Notes: generated by a model not told the origin, from the letters alone. 64,000 nt of DNA from Pelagicoccus sp. SDUM812003 (GCF_031127815.1 NZ_JARXHY010000002.1:488936-552935), one strand, 5' to 3'. Shown: positions 41,695-51,640, numbered from the stretch's first letter. A program made the numbers and translations.

Positions 41695-43092
41695 TCACTT
41701 TTTCCTCCAGTCGAACGTGCCATCGATGATCTGATCGCCGATCGCGAAGTTTTCCAGCCGAAGTCCCTCGGCGTTTTCGATGATGAAATTCGTCTCGGCG
41801 CTCGCCACCGATATGTCCTTGAAAAGGACGTCGCGCAAGGGAGCCGAATCCGGGGCGTGAATATCCATCACCACTTTCACATCTTCGACCTGGATATTTT
41901 CGAACACGATATCGCGATAGGTCGAAGGGAAGTTCCCTCCTTGCTTGCTCGGGTAGTTCAACTGAAACCAGAAAAGCGTATCGAACGAGCCGACTTCGAA
42001 GTTTCGTATCCGTATTTTCTCTACAAGACCGCCTCGGTCGAGATTGGACTTCAACCGAAAGGCGGAGGAGCCGCTCTGCAGGCGATTGTCGGTGAAATAG
42101 ACGTGGCTGATCCCACCTGACATCTCGCTGCCTAGTCCGATGCCGTCTTCGCCGCCCATATCGTTGTCGCGAACTAGTATGTAGGAACTGGGGATTCCAA
42201 TAGTCCTTCCATCGAGATCACGCCCCGACTTCACCACCACCGAATCGTCTCCCGTTCGGAAGTGGCAGTTTTCCACGATCACCCATGAGCTGGATTCGAT
42301 ATCGATCCCATCGTTGTTCGCGAAATGGCTCTCAACCTCCAAGCCACGCACCGTGCCGTGCGTCACGTATACCAAGTGGTTTATCCAGAAGGGAGAGTTC
42401 ACAATCCTGTAGTCCTCCAGCAATACACGCTCGCCACCAAAGATTTGCACCGCTGGCGGACGCAGGTGGCTGCCTTCGCCAAACTGTCGCTGCTCGACTG
42501 GCGTCCCTGTGAATCCCATGCGGCGCAGCTTCGAAATGTCGTCATCCTGCATGCCATGCCACGCCTTGAATGCGCTATCGGCATTGCCATCGATGGTGCC
42601 ACGACCCGTGACGGCAACATCCTCCACATCCCGCCCATAGATAAGCGGAGAGTAGGTAAACAGCTCCGTGCCTTCCCATCGCGTTTTCACCACCGGTAGG
42701 TAGCTCTCCGGCTTGCCGGAAAACAACAGCGTAGCTCCCTCGGACACGTGAAATTCGACACGACTTTTCAAGTGTATCGGCCCTTCCGAATACCATTTGC
42801 CCGCAGGCAGAACCACCCTGCCGCCGCCCGCTCCGCTGACCGATTCGATGGCCGCCAATATGGCAGGACGCGCATCCGCCGGATGCTGCTGAGCGCCGAA
42901 ATCAGCGATCGAAACCACCCGATCCGGAATTCGCGGCAACTCCACGGTCTCAGCGATGAGGTCGGCGATTTTCCAGTCCGCAGGTGGACTCTCCTGAGCG
43001 ATTGCCGCGACAGCAGCGAACACCAGAAGAGCGAAGATGGCAGGAGCTCCAACACGAGATGGCGCGAATGGATGGGGTCGTTTCCAGAGCAT
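41695..43092 (-). CDS. Exported GH28 polygalacturonase-like enzyme
   Basis: A 465-residue protein from the ATG at 43092 with a signal sequence (PAIFALLVFAAVAAIA). The beta-helix GH28 fold shows ADFGA near the N-terminus, NNDGIDIES, TGDDSVVVKSGRD, GSEMSGG and FRLKS. The catalytic Asp motifs (NxD and DD) are present. The usual G-H-G before xxxGSEMSGG reads G-E-D, so the common catalytic His is changed; activity on pectin or rhamnogalacturonan may differ. The frame upstream to 43500 overlaps the divergent gene and is not counted. Confidence 0.88.
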   Translation of the reverse strand: MLWKRPHPFAPSRVGAPAIFALLVFAAVAAIAQESPPADWKIADLIAETVELPRIPDRVVSIADFGAQQHPADARPAILAAIESVSGAGGGRVVLPAGKWYSEGPIHLKSRVEFHVSEGATLLFSGKPESYLPVVKTRWEGTELFTYSPLIYGRDVEDVAVTGRGTIDGNADSAFKAWHGMQDDDISKLRRMGFTGTPVEQRQFGEGSHLRPPAVQIFGGERVLLEDYRIVNSPFWINHLVYVTHGTVRGLEVESHFANNDGIDIESSSWVIVENCHFRTGDDSVVVKSGRDLDGRTIGIPSSYILVRDNDMGGEDGIGLGSEMSGGISHVYFTDNRLQSGSSAFRLKSNLDRGGLVEKIRIRNFEVGSFDTLFWFQLNYPSKQGGNFPSTYRDIVFENIQVEDVKVVMDIHAPDSAPLRDVLFKDISVASAETNFIIENAEGLRLENFAIGDQIIDGTFDWRKK

Positions 43093-43485
43093 AAGACAAA
43101 AATCCACACACGTGTTAGCAAAGTCAACCCGAACCGCGAAAAGATTTCGGGGCCGAGCGTGAAGGAGACTCGATTCGGGAAGAACCGGGCACGCGACCGC
43201 GCCTCGTCTCAAAGAGCCGTCCTGGTCGACGCGACTGCCCCCCATGGCTTTGATCGCCCAGCCGAGCTCTACGAACCTCAGAGCAACCTTCGCATGTAAC
43301 CTATTCTCGAATACATCCTTATCCAACACCACATCCGTCTCGTCATCGAACCTAGCGACCGACCCAAGCTGCGGTGGTTCTCTTTTTCGCCTAACGATTT
43401 GATTTCTGCCCACGAGCGTACGAACATCCCTCCTACGCATCGTCGCAGGGAAGCGTACCCTGATATCCCCCCCCATCACCCTCTC
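43093..43485. other. Divergent intergenic region between GH28 and GH43 genes
   Basis: About 390 bases. I see no LacI-type palindrome of the kind found at 50099, 51626 and 56565, and no clear promoter motif. Overlapping frames look like noise. Confidence 0.45.
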
Positions 43486-44874
43486 ATGCTGAAATCCCAC
43501 TACATTCTCGCAGGGCTTGTCGCCGCTCTCTGCTTTTCGACCGCAACCAGCTTCGCTCAGAAATCGGGAGAGGAGGCGGGCAACGCCAATCCAATCCTGC
43601 CAGGCTACTACGCGGACCCGTCAATCGTCTCGTACCAAGGCAAGCACTACATCTACGCCACTATCGACCCGTGGGGAGGCGAGCAGCTGTCGTGCTGGGA
43701 ATCGACGGACTTCAAAAACTGGACGCTGCATCTCCTCAACTGGCCGACAAAGACAGCCTGCACCAGCCCCACCTCACTCGATGCCATGGTCTGGGCGCCC
43801 TCGGTCGTACAGGGAACCGATGGTCGTTTCTACATGCACGTTTCCGTGGGCAGCGAAGTCTGGGTCGGGGTCGCTGATCATCCGCTCGGGCCTTGGGAGA
43901 ACCCGCTTGGCGACCAGCCCATGATCCCGTCCACCTTCGCAAAGGACTATCACATGATCGACGCCCAGGCCTTCGTCGACGACGATGGAAGCGCCTACCT
44001 GTACTGGGGCTCGGGCTGGAACTGGACCAACGGTCGCTGCTATGCCGCCAAGCTGAGTCCCGACATGTCTCGCTTCGAAGGCGAGGTGATCAACGTCACT
44101 CCTAGCAACTTTTTCGAAGCGCCAATCATGGTGAAGGAAAACGGCCGATACTTTCTCATGTATTCAGATGGCAAGACAACCATCGACACCTACCAAGTCC
44201 ACTACGCCGTCGGAGATTCCCCACTTGGCCCCTTCACGGAAGCGATGAACAGTCCCATCCTAGTGACGGACCACTCGAAAAACATCTCCTCGCCCGGCCA
44301 CCACACCGTATTCGAACACGAAGGACAGAACTACATTCTCTACCATCGGCACAACATTCCCTTCGAACCGGTGCACCGCCAAATCTGTGTCGACAAGCTG
44401 GAGTTCACCGATGATGGGCTGATACAAGAGGTCATCCCCACACACGAAGGCCCCCCGCTTGTCTCCAACCGTCTGGCGGAGCGCTCCATCATTTCGCCAT
44501 CGAGCGTCTCGGCCTCAAGCCATCTGAATGAACACACGCTTCCAGTACGGGTCACCGACGACAACTACGCAACCCGCTGGGAGCCAGCTAGTGACGACCT
44601 AGATCCAACGCTCGAGCTTTCGTTCGACTCCCTCGTGACCGTTTCCCGACAGGAGTTACGGCCAGAATTCGGTTGGAAGGAACAGGCCTTCGTCATCGAG
44701 CACTCACGCGACGGAGAGCAATGGACCGTACTGGTGGACCGCAGAGAATCCCCAGTCGCAGGATCGCCCATCGTCATCGATAAGAATGCGACCTGCAAGC
44801 ACCTTCGTATCCGCTTTATACCTACCGACGAAACCTACGCGCCCGCTCTCTTCGAATGGCTGGTGCTTCGATAG
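43486..44874 (+). CDS. Exported GH43 enzyme with C-terminal F5/8-type carbohydrate-binding domain
   Basis: A 462-residue protein from the ATG at 43486 with a signal peptide (YILAGLVAALCFSTATSFAQ). The five-bladed propeller has the GH43 triad D44 (YYADPSIV), D158 (MIDAQAF) and E210 (FFEAPIM). After about residue 325 a discoidin-like domain follows (SSVSASSHLNEHTLPVRVTDDNYATRWEP, then LELSFDSLVTVSRQEL), which usually binds sugars. It probably removes arabinose, xylose or galactose side chains from pectic or algal polysaccharides. Confidence 0.9.
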   Translation: MLKSHYILAGLVAALCFSTATSFAQKSGEEAGNANPILPGYYADPSIVSYQGKHYIYATIDPWGGEQLSCWESTDFKNWTLHLLNWPTKTACTSPTSLDAMVWAPSVVQGTDGRFYMHVSVGSEVWVGVADHPLGPWENPLGDQPMIPSTFAKDYHMIDAQAFVDDDGSAYLYWGSGWNWTNGRCYAAKLSPDMSRFEGEVINVTPSNFFEAPIMVKENGRYFLMYSDGKTTIDTYQVHYAVGDSPLGPFTEAMNSPILVTDHSKNISSPGHHTVFEHEGQNYILYHRHNIPFEPVHRQICVDKLEFTDDGLIQEVIPTHEGPPLVSNRLAERSIISPSSVSASSHLNEHTLPVRVTDDNYATRWEPASDDLDPTLELSFDSLVTVSRQELRPEFGWKEQAFVIEHSRDGEQWTVLVDRRESPVAGSPIVIDKNATCKHLRIRFIPTDETYAPALFEWLVLR

Positions 44875-45100
44875 TATCGCCACCACAGACAACAGCGCGT
44901 TTCGACGCTGCTTCGAGACAAGCCAAAGCCCATCTGCAAGACGTGGCCTCGACCCGCCATCTCTAGATCGTCGGCTCGAGTCGGTGGACGGCGTCACGCC
45001 GCGGCCCATAAGATAATCGTACCCGAAAGGGAAACGCGATCTCAGCCGTCTAGAGCCGAATTCGCTTCCCCAGACGCCAACCGCCATTCCAAGTTCATTG

Positions 45101-45115
45101 TATCGACATTCGATA
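45101..45115. promoter_or_regulatory. PadR operator candidate 1, TATCGA-CAT-TCGATA
   Basis: A perfect inverted repeat 42 bases upstream of the padR start, sharing the core ATCGA-N3-TCGAT with the repeat at 45139-45157. A TTGACA -35 hexamer (45123-45128) lies between the two. Confidence 0.6.
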
Positions 45116-45138
45116 TCGTAGCTTGACACAACGTCCTT

Positions 45139-45157
45139 TGTATCGATCTTCGATACA
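45139..45157. promoter_or_regulatory. PadR operator candidate 2, TGTATCGA-TCT-TCGATACA
   Basis: A perfect 8-base inverted repeat whose last base is the A of the padR ATG at 45157. Occupation would cover the -10 region and the start codon, so autorepression is likely. Confidence 0.7.
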
Positions 45158-45474
45158 TGGAACTGATGCAAGGCACCCTGGACATGTTGATTCTGAGAAT
45201 CCTCGTTTCGGGCAAACGTCATGGTTTGGACATCTCCAAGCGTATCCAGGTCTTGTCGAGCTCCTCGCTGACCGTCGGCCCCGGATCCATGTACCCAGCC
45301 CTGCATCGCCTCGAGCGTCGCGGCTTCCTCAAAGCGAGCAAGGAAGCGGGCGCCAGCGGCAAGATGGCCAAGTTCTACCAGCTAACCGCTCTCGGCCATG
45401 AGCAAGTCGAGACCGAGCGCCAGCAGTGGCAGGAGTTCGTTTCCACCATCAACCAAATCCTCGACCAAGCCTAG
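45157..45474 (+). CDS. PadR-family transcriptional regulator
   Basis: A 105-residue winged-helix protein: MELMQGTLDMLILRILVSGKRHGLDISKRIQ, then GSMYPALHRLERRGFLKASKE and FYQLTALGHEQVE, the PadR core of the small subgroup. It is followed one base after its stop by the large permease gene; this PadR-permease pairing is common in Acidobacteria and Verrucomicrobia. Two inverted repeats before it are likely its operators. Confidence 0.92.
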   Translation: MELMQGTLDMLILRILVSGKRHGLDISKRIQVLSSSSLTVGPGSMYPALHRLERRGFLKASKEAGASGKMAKFYQLTALGHEQVETERQQWQEFVSTINQILDQA

Positions 45475-45475
45475 C

Positions 45476-48175
45476 ATGCGCCCCTTCCTCCGACTCCGCC
45501 AGCGCCTCGCCGAAATCCGCAACATTCTACTCGGCACGCTGCGCCTGAGATGGAAGGAGCAAGCGCTCGACGAGGAGATACAGTTTCATCTCGAAGAACG
45601 AGCCGAAGAGTTGGTTAAAAACGGCCATTCCGCCAAGCAAGCCCGCACCCTGGCCCGCAAGGAATTTGGAAACGTTGATCGCTGCCGCGAGGAGTGTCGC
45701 GATTCCTGGGGAAACCGCGTCGTCACAAACTCGATACAGGACCTCAAGTTCTCCGTACGCTCCCTCGCCCGCTCCAAAGGCTACTGTCTGACCATCATCA
45801 GCACCGTCGCTCTTTGCATCGCAGCGCACACCATCGCCTTCGCTTCGCTCTACAACCTGCTCTTCGAACCACCCCCCTTTCGCGATCCCGATCGCCTGGT
45901 GGAAGTCTACAACACCCTACCCCAAATCGGGCAGCCGAAGAGCAAAGTCAGCATCCACCAATACAAGGCATTCCAGGCGGAGGCCGATTTGTTCGACGAG
46001 CTCGCCCTCTGGTATTTCTGGACCTTCAACATCGGGGAGGACAGCAGCGCCACGCGAGGGATCGGTTCCCAAGTGACTGCTAACTACTTCGACTTGCTCG
46101 ATATCGAACCGTTGCTGGGCAATTTCTTCACCGAAGAAGATCGCGAGCAAGGTCGCGAAGATCTGATCGTGCTCACCCAGACGTGTTGGGAAAATCGATA
46201 CGGCGCCGATCCGGATATCATTGGAAAACAAATACAGCTCAGCGGAGCTCCCTTCACCATCGTAGCCGTGGCCCCGCGAAAGCTGGAAGCCATGAATGCC
46301 GACACGATCATGCTTCGTCCTTACACCTGGACCGAAGCGGAAGCGTCGCAGGAGCAGCACTACCGTTTTCGCCCTACCCTCTACGGACGGCTGAAGGCGG
46401 GCGTCTCCTTCGAACAAGCCGCCGCCCAGCTCAACACCATTGAAAACAACTTCGTCGAAAACGCCCCTAACCGGGAACCCCTGACGGCGAGGAAAGAGGA
46501 AGCTGGCCACGAGCTCGCTCTCGGCGCCGTTCGCGCCGAGCAAACCCGAGGCGCCCGCAACAGTCTCTTCCTACTACAAACCGCCGCCTTGCTCATCGTC
46601 GCCCTCGGCTGCGCCAACATCTCCAACCTCACTCTAAACCGTTTCAACACTCGCCTCAACGAACTCTCGATCCGCATCTCCCTTGGGGCCAACCGAGCCG
46701 CCATCTTCCGGCAACTGCTGATCGAAGGCTTCCTCCTCGCTCTGGTCGGCGCCGCAGTTGGGATAGGTATCGCAGCGCTTTGTTTTTCCTACCTCAATGC
46801 GGCCTTCGGAGACCTCGTCCGTGAAGCCCAGCCTGTCGCCATCGACGGCGCCGTAGCGCTCTCCATTCTCTTGATCGCAGCTTTGATCGCGCTCGTATCC
46901 AATATCGCGCCACTGAGCCAACTCCTTCGCTTCAGACTCGGAGCATCCGCCCAGTCGAACACCCGCCTTGCGAGCAGCAGCGCCAAATCTCGCGTCTTCT
47001 CCAACACGCTTGTGGTCATCCAATTCTCCCTCGCCATCGTGGTGCTGGTTGGGGCAAGCCTGCTCTTGCGTAGCTTTCATAAAACCATGGAGGTCGACCC
47101 GGGATTCGACACCGAGCGGGTCGTCTACTTTCGCACCGCCCGAAACATCACCCAAACCGACGTCGAAAACTGGGCCACGATCGAAAGCCGCATTCTAGAA
47201 GCGCTACGCGCCATCCCTGGGGTCGAAAGCGTCAGCTACTCGTCCACCCAGCCGGCGAACCCGCGCATCAACGTCGGTCAATGGCCCCTGCGCGGACGAC
47301 CCTACCCAGGCGCAGACCAGGCCCCACGAGCCTACGCCATGGGTGTCTCGCCGAGCTACTTCGAAACCATGGGCATTCCCATTCTAGCGGGCAGATCCTT
47401 CGAGGAAACGGATTACCAAGGCAACCCCTTCCAGTACTACCTCGTCGACGAACGCTTCGCGAAAAGGTATATCGAAGACGGAAATGCCGTCGGCCAAGCC
47501 TTCGCGTTTGGCGGAAACGACGACGACCCCGAGAGCTGGCGAACCATCATTGGCGTCGCCAAGTCCGTAAACCTTGCCGGATTGGACAATTCGGAACACC
47601 TGCCCACCGTCTACTACCTTCAGCCCAAGCAACAGCCCGGCCTTTCGGTGGAGATCCGCACTCGGCTCTCGCCGGCAGCCTGCCTGTCCCTGGCCCGCGA
47701 AGCTCTCAGCGACGTCGACTCTTCCCTTCCCATGTACCATCAGGCGACCATCCAAGAACTCTTCGACGAAGGCCTGAAAGCTCGTAGGGTGCTCACCGCA
47801 GCCGTTTCCATATTGGCCGCAATCGGTCTCCTCCTCGCCGCGATCGGCGTGTACGGCATGCTCAGCTACGACGTCACGCAGCGCGTAAGGGAAATCGGGA
47901 TACGCGGATCCATCGGAGCCAGCTCGCGGCAAATCGTCGCCCTCTTCGTTCGGCAAGGCATCACCAAGGCCCTCATTGGAATCGCCGTAGGAGTCATCAT
48001 CGCCGTTTCCCTCGTTCGCTTCACGCGGAGCTTCCTTTTCGAAATCGAGCCCTATGACCCGTTAAGCTTCGCAGCAGCCTTCATCCTGATTTTTGGGGTC
48101 GCCTTCCTCGCCAGCTGGATCCCCGCCCGCCGCGCCGCAAGGCTCCCGCCCACCGAGGCCTTGAGAGCGGAATAG
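45476..48175 (+). CDS. ADOP-type ABC permease (MacB/FtsX orphan permease)
   Basis: An 899-residue membrane protein from the ATG at 45476. The N-terminus carries the helical segment DEEIQFHLEERAEELVKNGHSAKQARTLARKEFGN found in acidobacterial-type duplicated orphan permeases, then two units of MacB periplasmic domain plus FtsX-like helices. Membrane helices are near 100, 350-500 and 780-890. No ATPase gene adjoins it, so the partner is encoded elsewhere or not needed. PadR control suggests a stress or toxic-compound response. A copy of its last codons is found at 59566-59639. Confidence 0.9.
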   Translation: MRPFLRLRQRLAEIRNILLGTLRLRWKEQALDEEIQFHLEERAEELVKNGHSAKQARTLARKEFGNVDRCREECRDSWGNRVVTNSIQDLKFSVRSLARSKGYCLTIISTVALCIAAHTIAFASLYNLLFEPPPFRDPDRLVEVYNTLPQIGQPKSKVSIHQYKAFQAEADLFDELALWYFWTFNIGEDSSATRGIGSQVTANYFDLLDIEPLLGNFFTEEDREQGREDLIVLTQTCWENRYGADPDIIGKQIQLSGAPFTIVAVAPRKLEAMNADTIMLRPYTWTEAEASQEQHYRFRPTLYGRLKAGVSFEQAAAQLNTIENNFVENAPNREPLTARKEEAGHELALGAVRAEQTRGARNSLFLLQTAALLIVALGCANISNLTLNRFNTRLNELSIRISLGANRAAIFRQLLIEGFLLALVGAAVGIGIAALCFSYLNAAFGDLVREAQPVAIDGAVALSILLIAALIALVSNIAPLSQLLRFRLGASAQSNTRLASSSAKSRVFSNTLVVIQFSLAIVVLVGASLLLRSFHKTMEVDPGFDTERVVYFRTARNITQTDVENWATIESRILEALRAIPGVESVSYSSTQPANPRINVGQWPLRGRPYPGADQAPRAYAMGVSPSYFETMGIPILAGRSFEETDYQGNPFQYYLVDERFAKRYIEDGNAVGQAFAFGGNDDDPESWRTIIGVAKSVNLAGLDNSEHLPTVYYLQPKQQPGLSVEIRTRLSPAACLSLAREALSDVDSSLPMYHQATIQELFDEGLKARRVLTAAVSILAAIGLLLAAIGVYGMLSYDVTQRVREIGIRGSIGASSRQIVALFVRQGITKALIGIAVGVIIAVSLVRFTRSFLFEIEPYDPLSFAAAFILIFGVAFLASWIPARRAARLPPTEALRAE

Positions 48176-48522
48176 CGACCTCCCTTCGATCGCTTTCCAC
48201 CCAAGCCGCCGGATTTCGACCGACATCCTCATCTGCTCGCTGAGACAGAGAGCCAAGTGATTCAGACTCAGCCTAGGGCCACCGGGAATCGACCCTGATC
48301 CTTTGAGTTCGGCCGCTTATCAATCTCGCAAGGAAGGCTGAGCTTTCGATCGAAATTTCAGGACTGAATATCTTCGTGGCGTCCTGTGTCCTGAAGGAAG
48401 CATCCCTTGTATCCAGATACCTGGAAGCGTTCGGGTACGAGCGGGCGCTTCACAAAAGCTAAGAATGCATTCATCTTTTTTGCTGGCGTCGGCAGGAAGC
48501 GATCCGTTTCGTTCGCAGCTAC
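48176..48522. other. Intergenic region, nothing recognised
   Basis: About 350 bases between the permease stop and the DUF218 gene. No gene, clear hairpin or operator was found. Confidence 0.4.
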
Positions 48523-49035
48523 ATGTTTGGCAAGAACGGCATCATAATCGTGTTAGGGTCTCCCAATAGTCCAGACGGCGTGCTCTTCAGCGTCGCTAAA
48601 GCTCGATGCGAACAAGCGTATAAGCTGTGGAAAGACAATCCCACCTGGAAAATCCTTTTAACCGGAGGATTTGGAGAGCATTTCAACACCACTCCGTATC
48701 CACACGCTAAGTACCTCTCGGACTACCTTGTTAAGCTTGGCGTCGCGCCAGATCGTTTTCTCGAATTTGCGTCTAGCCGCAACACCATCGAAGATGCCTC
48801 CCTATCGCGAGCAATCGTCGAAGGCCAAAATTCCAAGTGCATCGTAGTCATTACTTCCGACTACCACTTAGCGAGAGCCCGCTACCTATTTGAAAAGGAG
48901 TACAAAACACTCAGCCTTTCGATGCTGTTCATCGGAGTTCGAACCGACGAATCCCTCTGCGAGTTCGACCTGCCAAGTCAAATCCAGCACGAAAAGAGAT
49001 CACTTGAAAGATTGATGGCTCAAGACAACGACTAG
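48523..49035 (+). CDS. DUF218/YdcF-family protein
   Basis: A 170-residue protein with the DUF218 pattern: IIVLGSPNSPDGVLFSVAKARCEQAYKLWKDNPTWKILLTGGFGEHFN, then RNTIEDASLSR and VVITSDYHLARARYLFEKEY. Family members bind S-adenosylmethionine or act on cell-envelope carriers; function is not settled. Membrane helices seen in SanA/ElyC relatives are lacking, so this is the soluble YdcF-like kind. It is convergent with lacI, four bases apart. Confidence 0.85.
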   Translation: MFGKNGIIIVLGSPNSPDGVLFSVAKARCEQAYKLWKDNPTWKILLTGGFGEHFNTTPYPHAKYLSDYLVKLGVAPDRFLEFASSRNTIEDASLSRAIVEGQNSKCIVVITSDYHLARARYLFEKEYKTLSLSMLFIGVRTDESLCEFDLPSQIQHEKRSLERLMAQDND

Positions 49036-49039
49036 CACC

Positions 49040-50098
49040 TCATTTCGCCTCGAGGCTACCGGGCGCTTCAGAACGATCCCCAATCGTTGGCCCGTACACA
49101 AATCTTCCAACGATAGATGTCGTTGTGGGCGTTCGAGCACGTCCCCAAGCTTGCCGCTGCACCTGAGCCACCAGTTGCTCGACCGCACAACGTCCAATCT
49201 CGTTGGGACGAAGATCCAAACCCGCGGTTTGTTTATTCGTTTTCGTGAGATTGAGACAAAAGAATCCTATATCCGAGGGTATTTGATATCCGGCTTCCTG
49301 TATCCAGTCCATCACTTCATTGCCTTGGTGGGCCAAAACAATATCAGGTTCAACCTCATCGACCCAGGATAGCACGGCCGGTTTCGAGATCTCGCTCAAA
49401 AACCTTGGCTCGATGTGAGTGATATCAGGTCGTCTTGTTTGAAAGACTCGCAAAGCGGCGCTCATACGCATGTGGATTCGTTCCTCCCGTCCTTCTTCGA
49501 AGACCATACCGGGCCGACGGTAGCCGAGCGAGTAGATGCTCTCCAAAGCCTCGAGCACCGTGCGATAGTGGTCGCAGCAAACCGAGTTAAGACTCGGCTC
49601 CTCCGCTAAATAGTCTGCGTAAACGCCCGTCAGCCAATCCCAGTCGAAACGATCAAAGCTCGGCGATCTCCACGATGGCAGAAGCACCACACCGCGTATC
49701 CCTCGCGCCTTCATTATGCCGCTCAACCTCTCGGGCGTGATTTCCCCCGGATCGAGAAGGAAAAAATCGAGCCCGAAGCCCAGCTCTTTCGCGCCGTCCC
49801 GACATCCCTCAAGCAAGGCCCGATGGAAAACGCCGTGCTCCGGGCGGTCTGGTTCTCCGATCTCCACCACCGCTAAAACGCCTTGCAAGCTTCCTTCTCC
49901 AGAGCGGCGCACTGCGGACATCAGCGCGCCCACCATGGAGTTTCGACGATAGCCCAACTCTTCGGCAACTTGATGGATCAGCTTCGCCGTAGCCCAGGCC
50001 ACGGTCGGCGTCCCGTTCAAAGCGTTGGCCACGGTGGCTTTCGAGTAACCGGTTTTCTGAGCGATCAGACGTATGGTGGGTTTGGCGTCCTGGGGCAT
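49040..50098 (-). CDS. LacI-family regulator of the GH105/GH2 regulon
   Basis: A 352-residue protein. The N-terminal HTH reads PTIRLIAQKTGYSKATVANALNGTPTVAWATAKLIHQVAEELGYRRN, followed by the periplasmic-binding-protein-like effector domain. The palindrome TTTAGAC-T-GTCTAAA starts at the base before its ATG, so it is probably autoregulated, and two further copies stand before sugar-degradation genes to the right. The effector is unknown; a breakdown product of the glycan cut by GH105 and GH2 is likely. Confidence 0.93.
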   Translation of the reverse strand: MPQDAKPTIRLIAQKTGYSKATVANALNGTPTVAWATAKLIHQVAEELGYRRNSMVGALMSAVRRSGEGSLQGVLAVVEIGEPDRPEHGVFHRALLEGCRDGAKELGFGLDFFLLDPGEITPERLSGIMKARGIRGVVLLPSWRSPSFDRFDWDWLTGVYADYLAEEPSLNSVCCDHYRTVLEALESIYSLGYRRPGMVFEEGREERIHMRMSAALRVFQTRRPDITHIEPRFLSEISKPAVLSWVDEVEPDIVLAHQGNEVMDWIQEAGYQIPSDIGFFCLNLTKTNKQTAGLDLRPNEIGRCAVEQLVAQVQRQAWGRARTPTTTSIVGRFVYGPTIGDRSEAPGSLEAK

Positions 50099-50113
50099 TT
50101 TAGACTGTCTAAA
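50099..50113. promoter_or_regulatory. LacI operator between lacI and GH105
   Basis: TTTAGAC-T-GTCTAAA, perfect 7-base arms around one base. It abuts the lacI ATG and is 95 bases upstream of the GH105 start. Confidence 0.8.
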
Positions 50114-50208
50114 CTTCTAGGGTTTCGCTCATGGCCTCGGCAACTGGAAAATGTCAAACTGGATCGGTTAATCACGGATCCTCACGTTTACCCTTTCGAA
50201 CAAGCTCC

Positions 50209-51618
50209 ATGAAAACTCTAGCAAGAACTACCCTGGCGACTCCGGTCTCCCTATTCAAAAGCTCTCTCCTTTTCGCGGTTTGCCTCACTAGCTTCGGACC
50301 CGAAGCCCGAGCTCAGATTCGCGGCGAAGACGCGTCGCCTGGCGTTGGACTATGGAGATCGGATCCACACTACCCCGTACCCTATCGGGTGCCAGAAACC
50401 GAACAGGTGGCAGACACGCTCGCCCGCGTAGGAAAGTATGTAGACAATAACTGCCCGATCCGGTGGATCGACCTGGATACCGGAGAAGCGATCGAAGCAG
50501 GGAACTCCGACGTACTGAATCCAGGTCTTGAATACGGGCTCTTCTCTCCAATCAGCTACGAATGGGGAGTCACCTACGCTGGCATGATTAGAGCCGCGGA
50601 GGTCACTGGCGATCCCTTCTATCACGACTACGTCAAACAACGACTGGAAGCGATCGAGCAGATCGGCGCCCGCTACTTGCAGCGCCTGCCTGAGGACAGA
50701 CCACGACGTTACCTGACGGACGGCTTGATCGAGCCGCACAACCTCGACCAATGCGGGTCCATGACAGCAGGTATCATCAAAGCCCACGCCCATGGCATAG
50801 GAGATGACCTCTCTCGCTTCTTCAACCCTGCGATCGACTACATCTCCAACAAGCAAATGCGGCTCGCCGACGGTACTTTCGCGCGAAATCGCCCCCTGCC
50901 CAATAGCCTTTGGCTCGACGATCTCTACATGAGCGTGCCCGCCCTCGCCCAAATGGGAAAGCTCACCGGCGAACACAAGTACTTCGACGACGCCTGCGCT
51001 CAGATTATCCAAATGAACGAGCGTATGTATCTTCCAGATACAGGAATCTATCGTCACGGATGGGTAGAGGACATGAGCCCACATCCCAGCTTCGCCTGGG
51101 GACGCGCCAACGGTTGGACGATTATGGCTACGGCCGAACTTCTGTCGGAGCTTCCCGCTGACCATCCTCAATTCGACACGATTCTCTCGATTTACCAACA
51201 GCACATCGCAGGCATCGCCGCCCACCAAGGCATCGACGGGTTCTGGCACCAGCTCCTCGACCGACCAGAAACCTATCAGGAAACCTCCGCCACCGCGATG
51301 TTCGTCTTCTCCCTCGCCCGTGGCATCAATCGTGGCTGGATCGAAGCCAGCGCCTACGCGCCGAGAGCAATTCTCGGCTGGAATGCCTTATCCACCCAGA
51401 TCGACGAAGAAGGAGCCATCCATGGAACCTGCGTCGGCACCGGGATCGGTTGGGACGCGGCATTCTACGCCTATCGGCCGGTTAGCAAACATGCTCCGCA
51501 CGGATACGGTCCGACGATTCTAGCAGGCGCGGAAGTGCTTGAGATGTTAGAGCTGTTCGGTGACGAGCTCAGCTTTCACGACAGCGCCATCCACTTCGGT
51601 GAAACGCCGGACTGGTAA
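50209..51618 (+). CDS. Exported GH105 unsaturated uronyl hydrolase
   Basis: A 469-residue protein from the ATG at 50209 with a signal peptide (LFKSSLLFAVCLTSFGPEARA). The (alpha/alpha)6 barrel of GH105 is marked by the Asp pair D237-D238 in WLDDLYMS and by FAWGRANGW. GH105 enzymes remove the 4,5-unsaturated uronic acid left by polysaccharide lyases on rhamnogalacturonan or ulvan oligosaccharides. No lyase gene lies in the window. The LacI operator at 50099-50113 precedes it and another follows its stop by seven bases. Confidence 0.92.
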   Translation: MKTLARTTLATPVSLFKSSLLFAVCLTSFGPEARAQIRGEDASPGVGLWRSDPHYPVPYRVPETEQVADTLARVGKYVDNNCPIRWIDLDTGEAIEAGNSDVLNPGLEYGLFSPISYEWGVTYAGMIRAAEVTGDPFYHDYVKQRLEAIEQIGARYLQRLPEDRPRRYLTDGLIEPHNLDQCGSMTAGIIKAHAHGIGDDLSRFFNPAIDYISNKQMRLADGTFARNRPLPNSLWLDDLYMSVPALAQMGKLTGEHKYFDDACAQIIQMNERMYLPDTGIYRHGWVEDMSPHPSFAWGRANGWTIMATAELLSELPADHPQFDTILSIYQQHIAGIAAHQGIDGFWHQLLDRPETYQETSATAMFVFSLARGINRGWIEASAYAPRAILGWNALSTQIDEEGAIHGTCVGTGIGWDAAFYAYRPVSKHAPHGYGPTILAGAEVLEMLELFGDELSFHDSAIHFGETPDW

Positions 51619-51625
51619 GAATCCA

Positions 51626-51640
51626 TTTAGACTGTCTAAC
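51626..51640. promoter_or_regulatory. LacI operator before the unknown alpha-helical protein
   Basis: TTTAGAC-T-GTCTAAC, one mismatch at the outer base. It lies between GH105 and the gene at 51891, leaving a 250-base leader. Confidence 0.7.
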
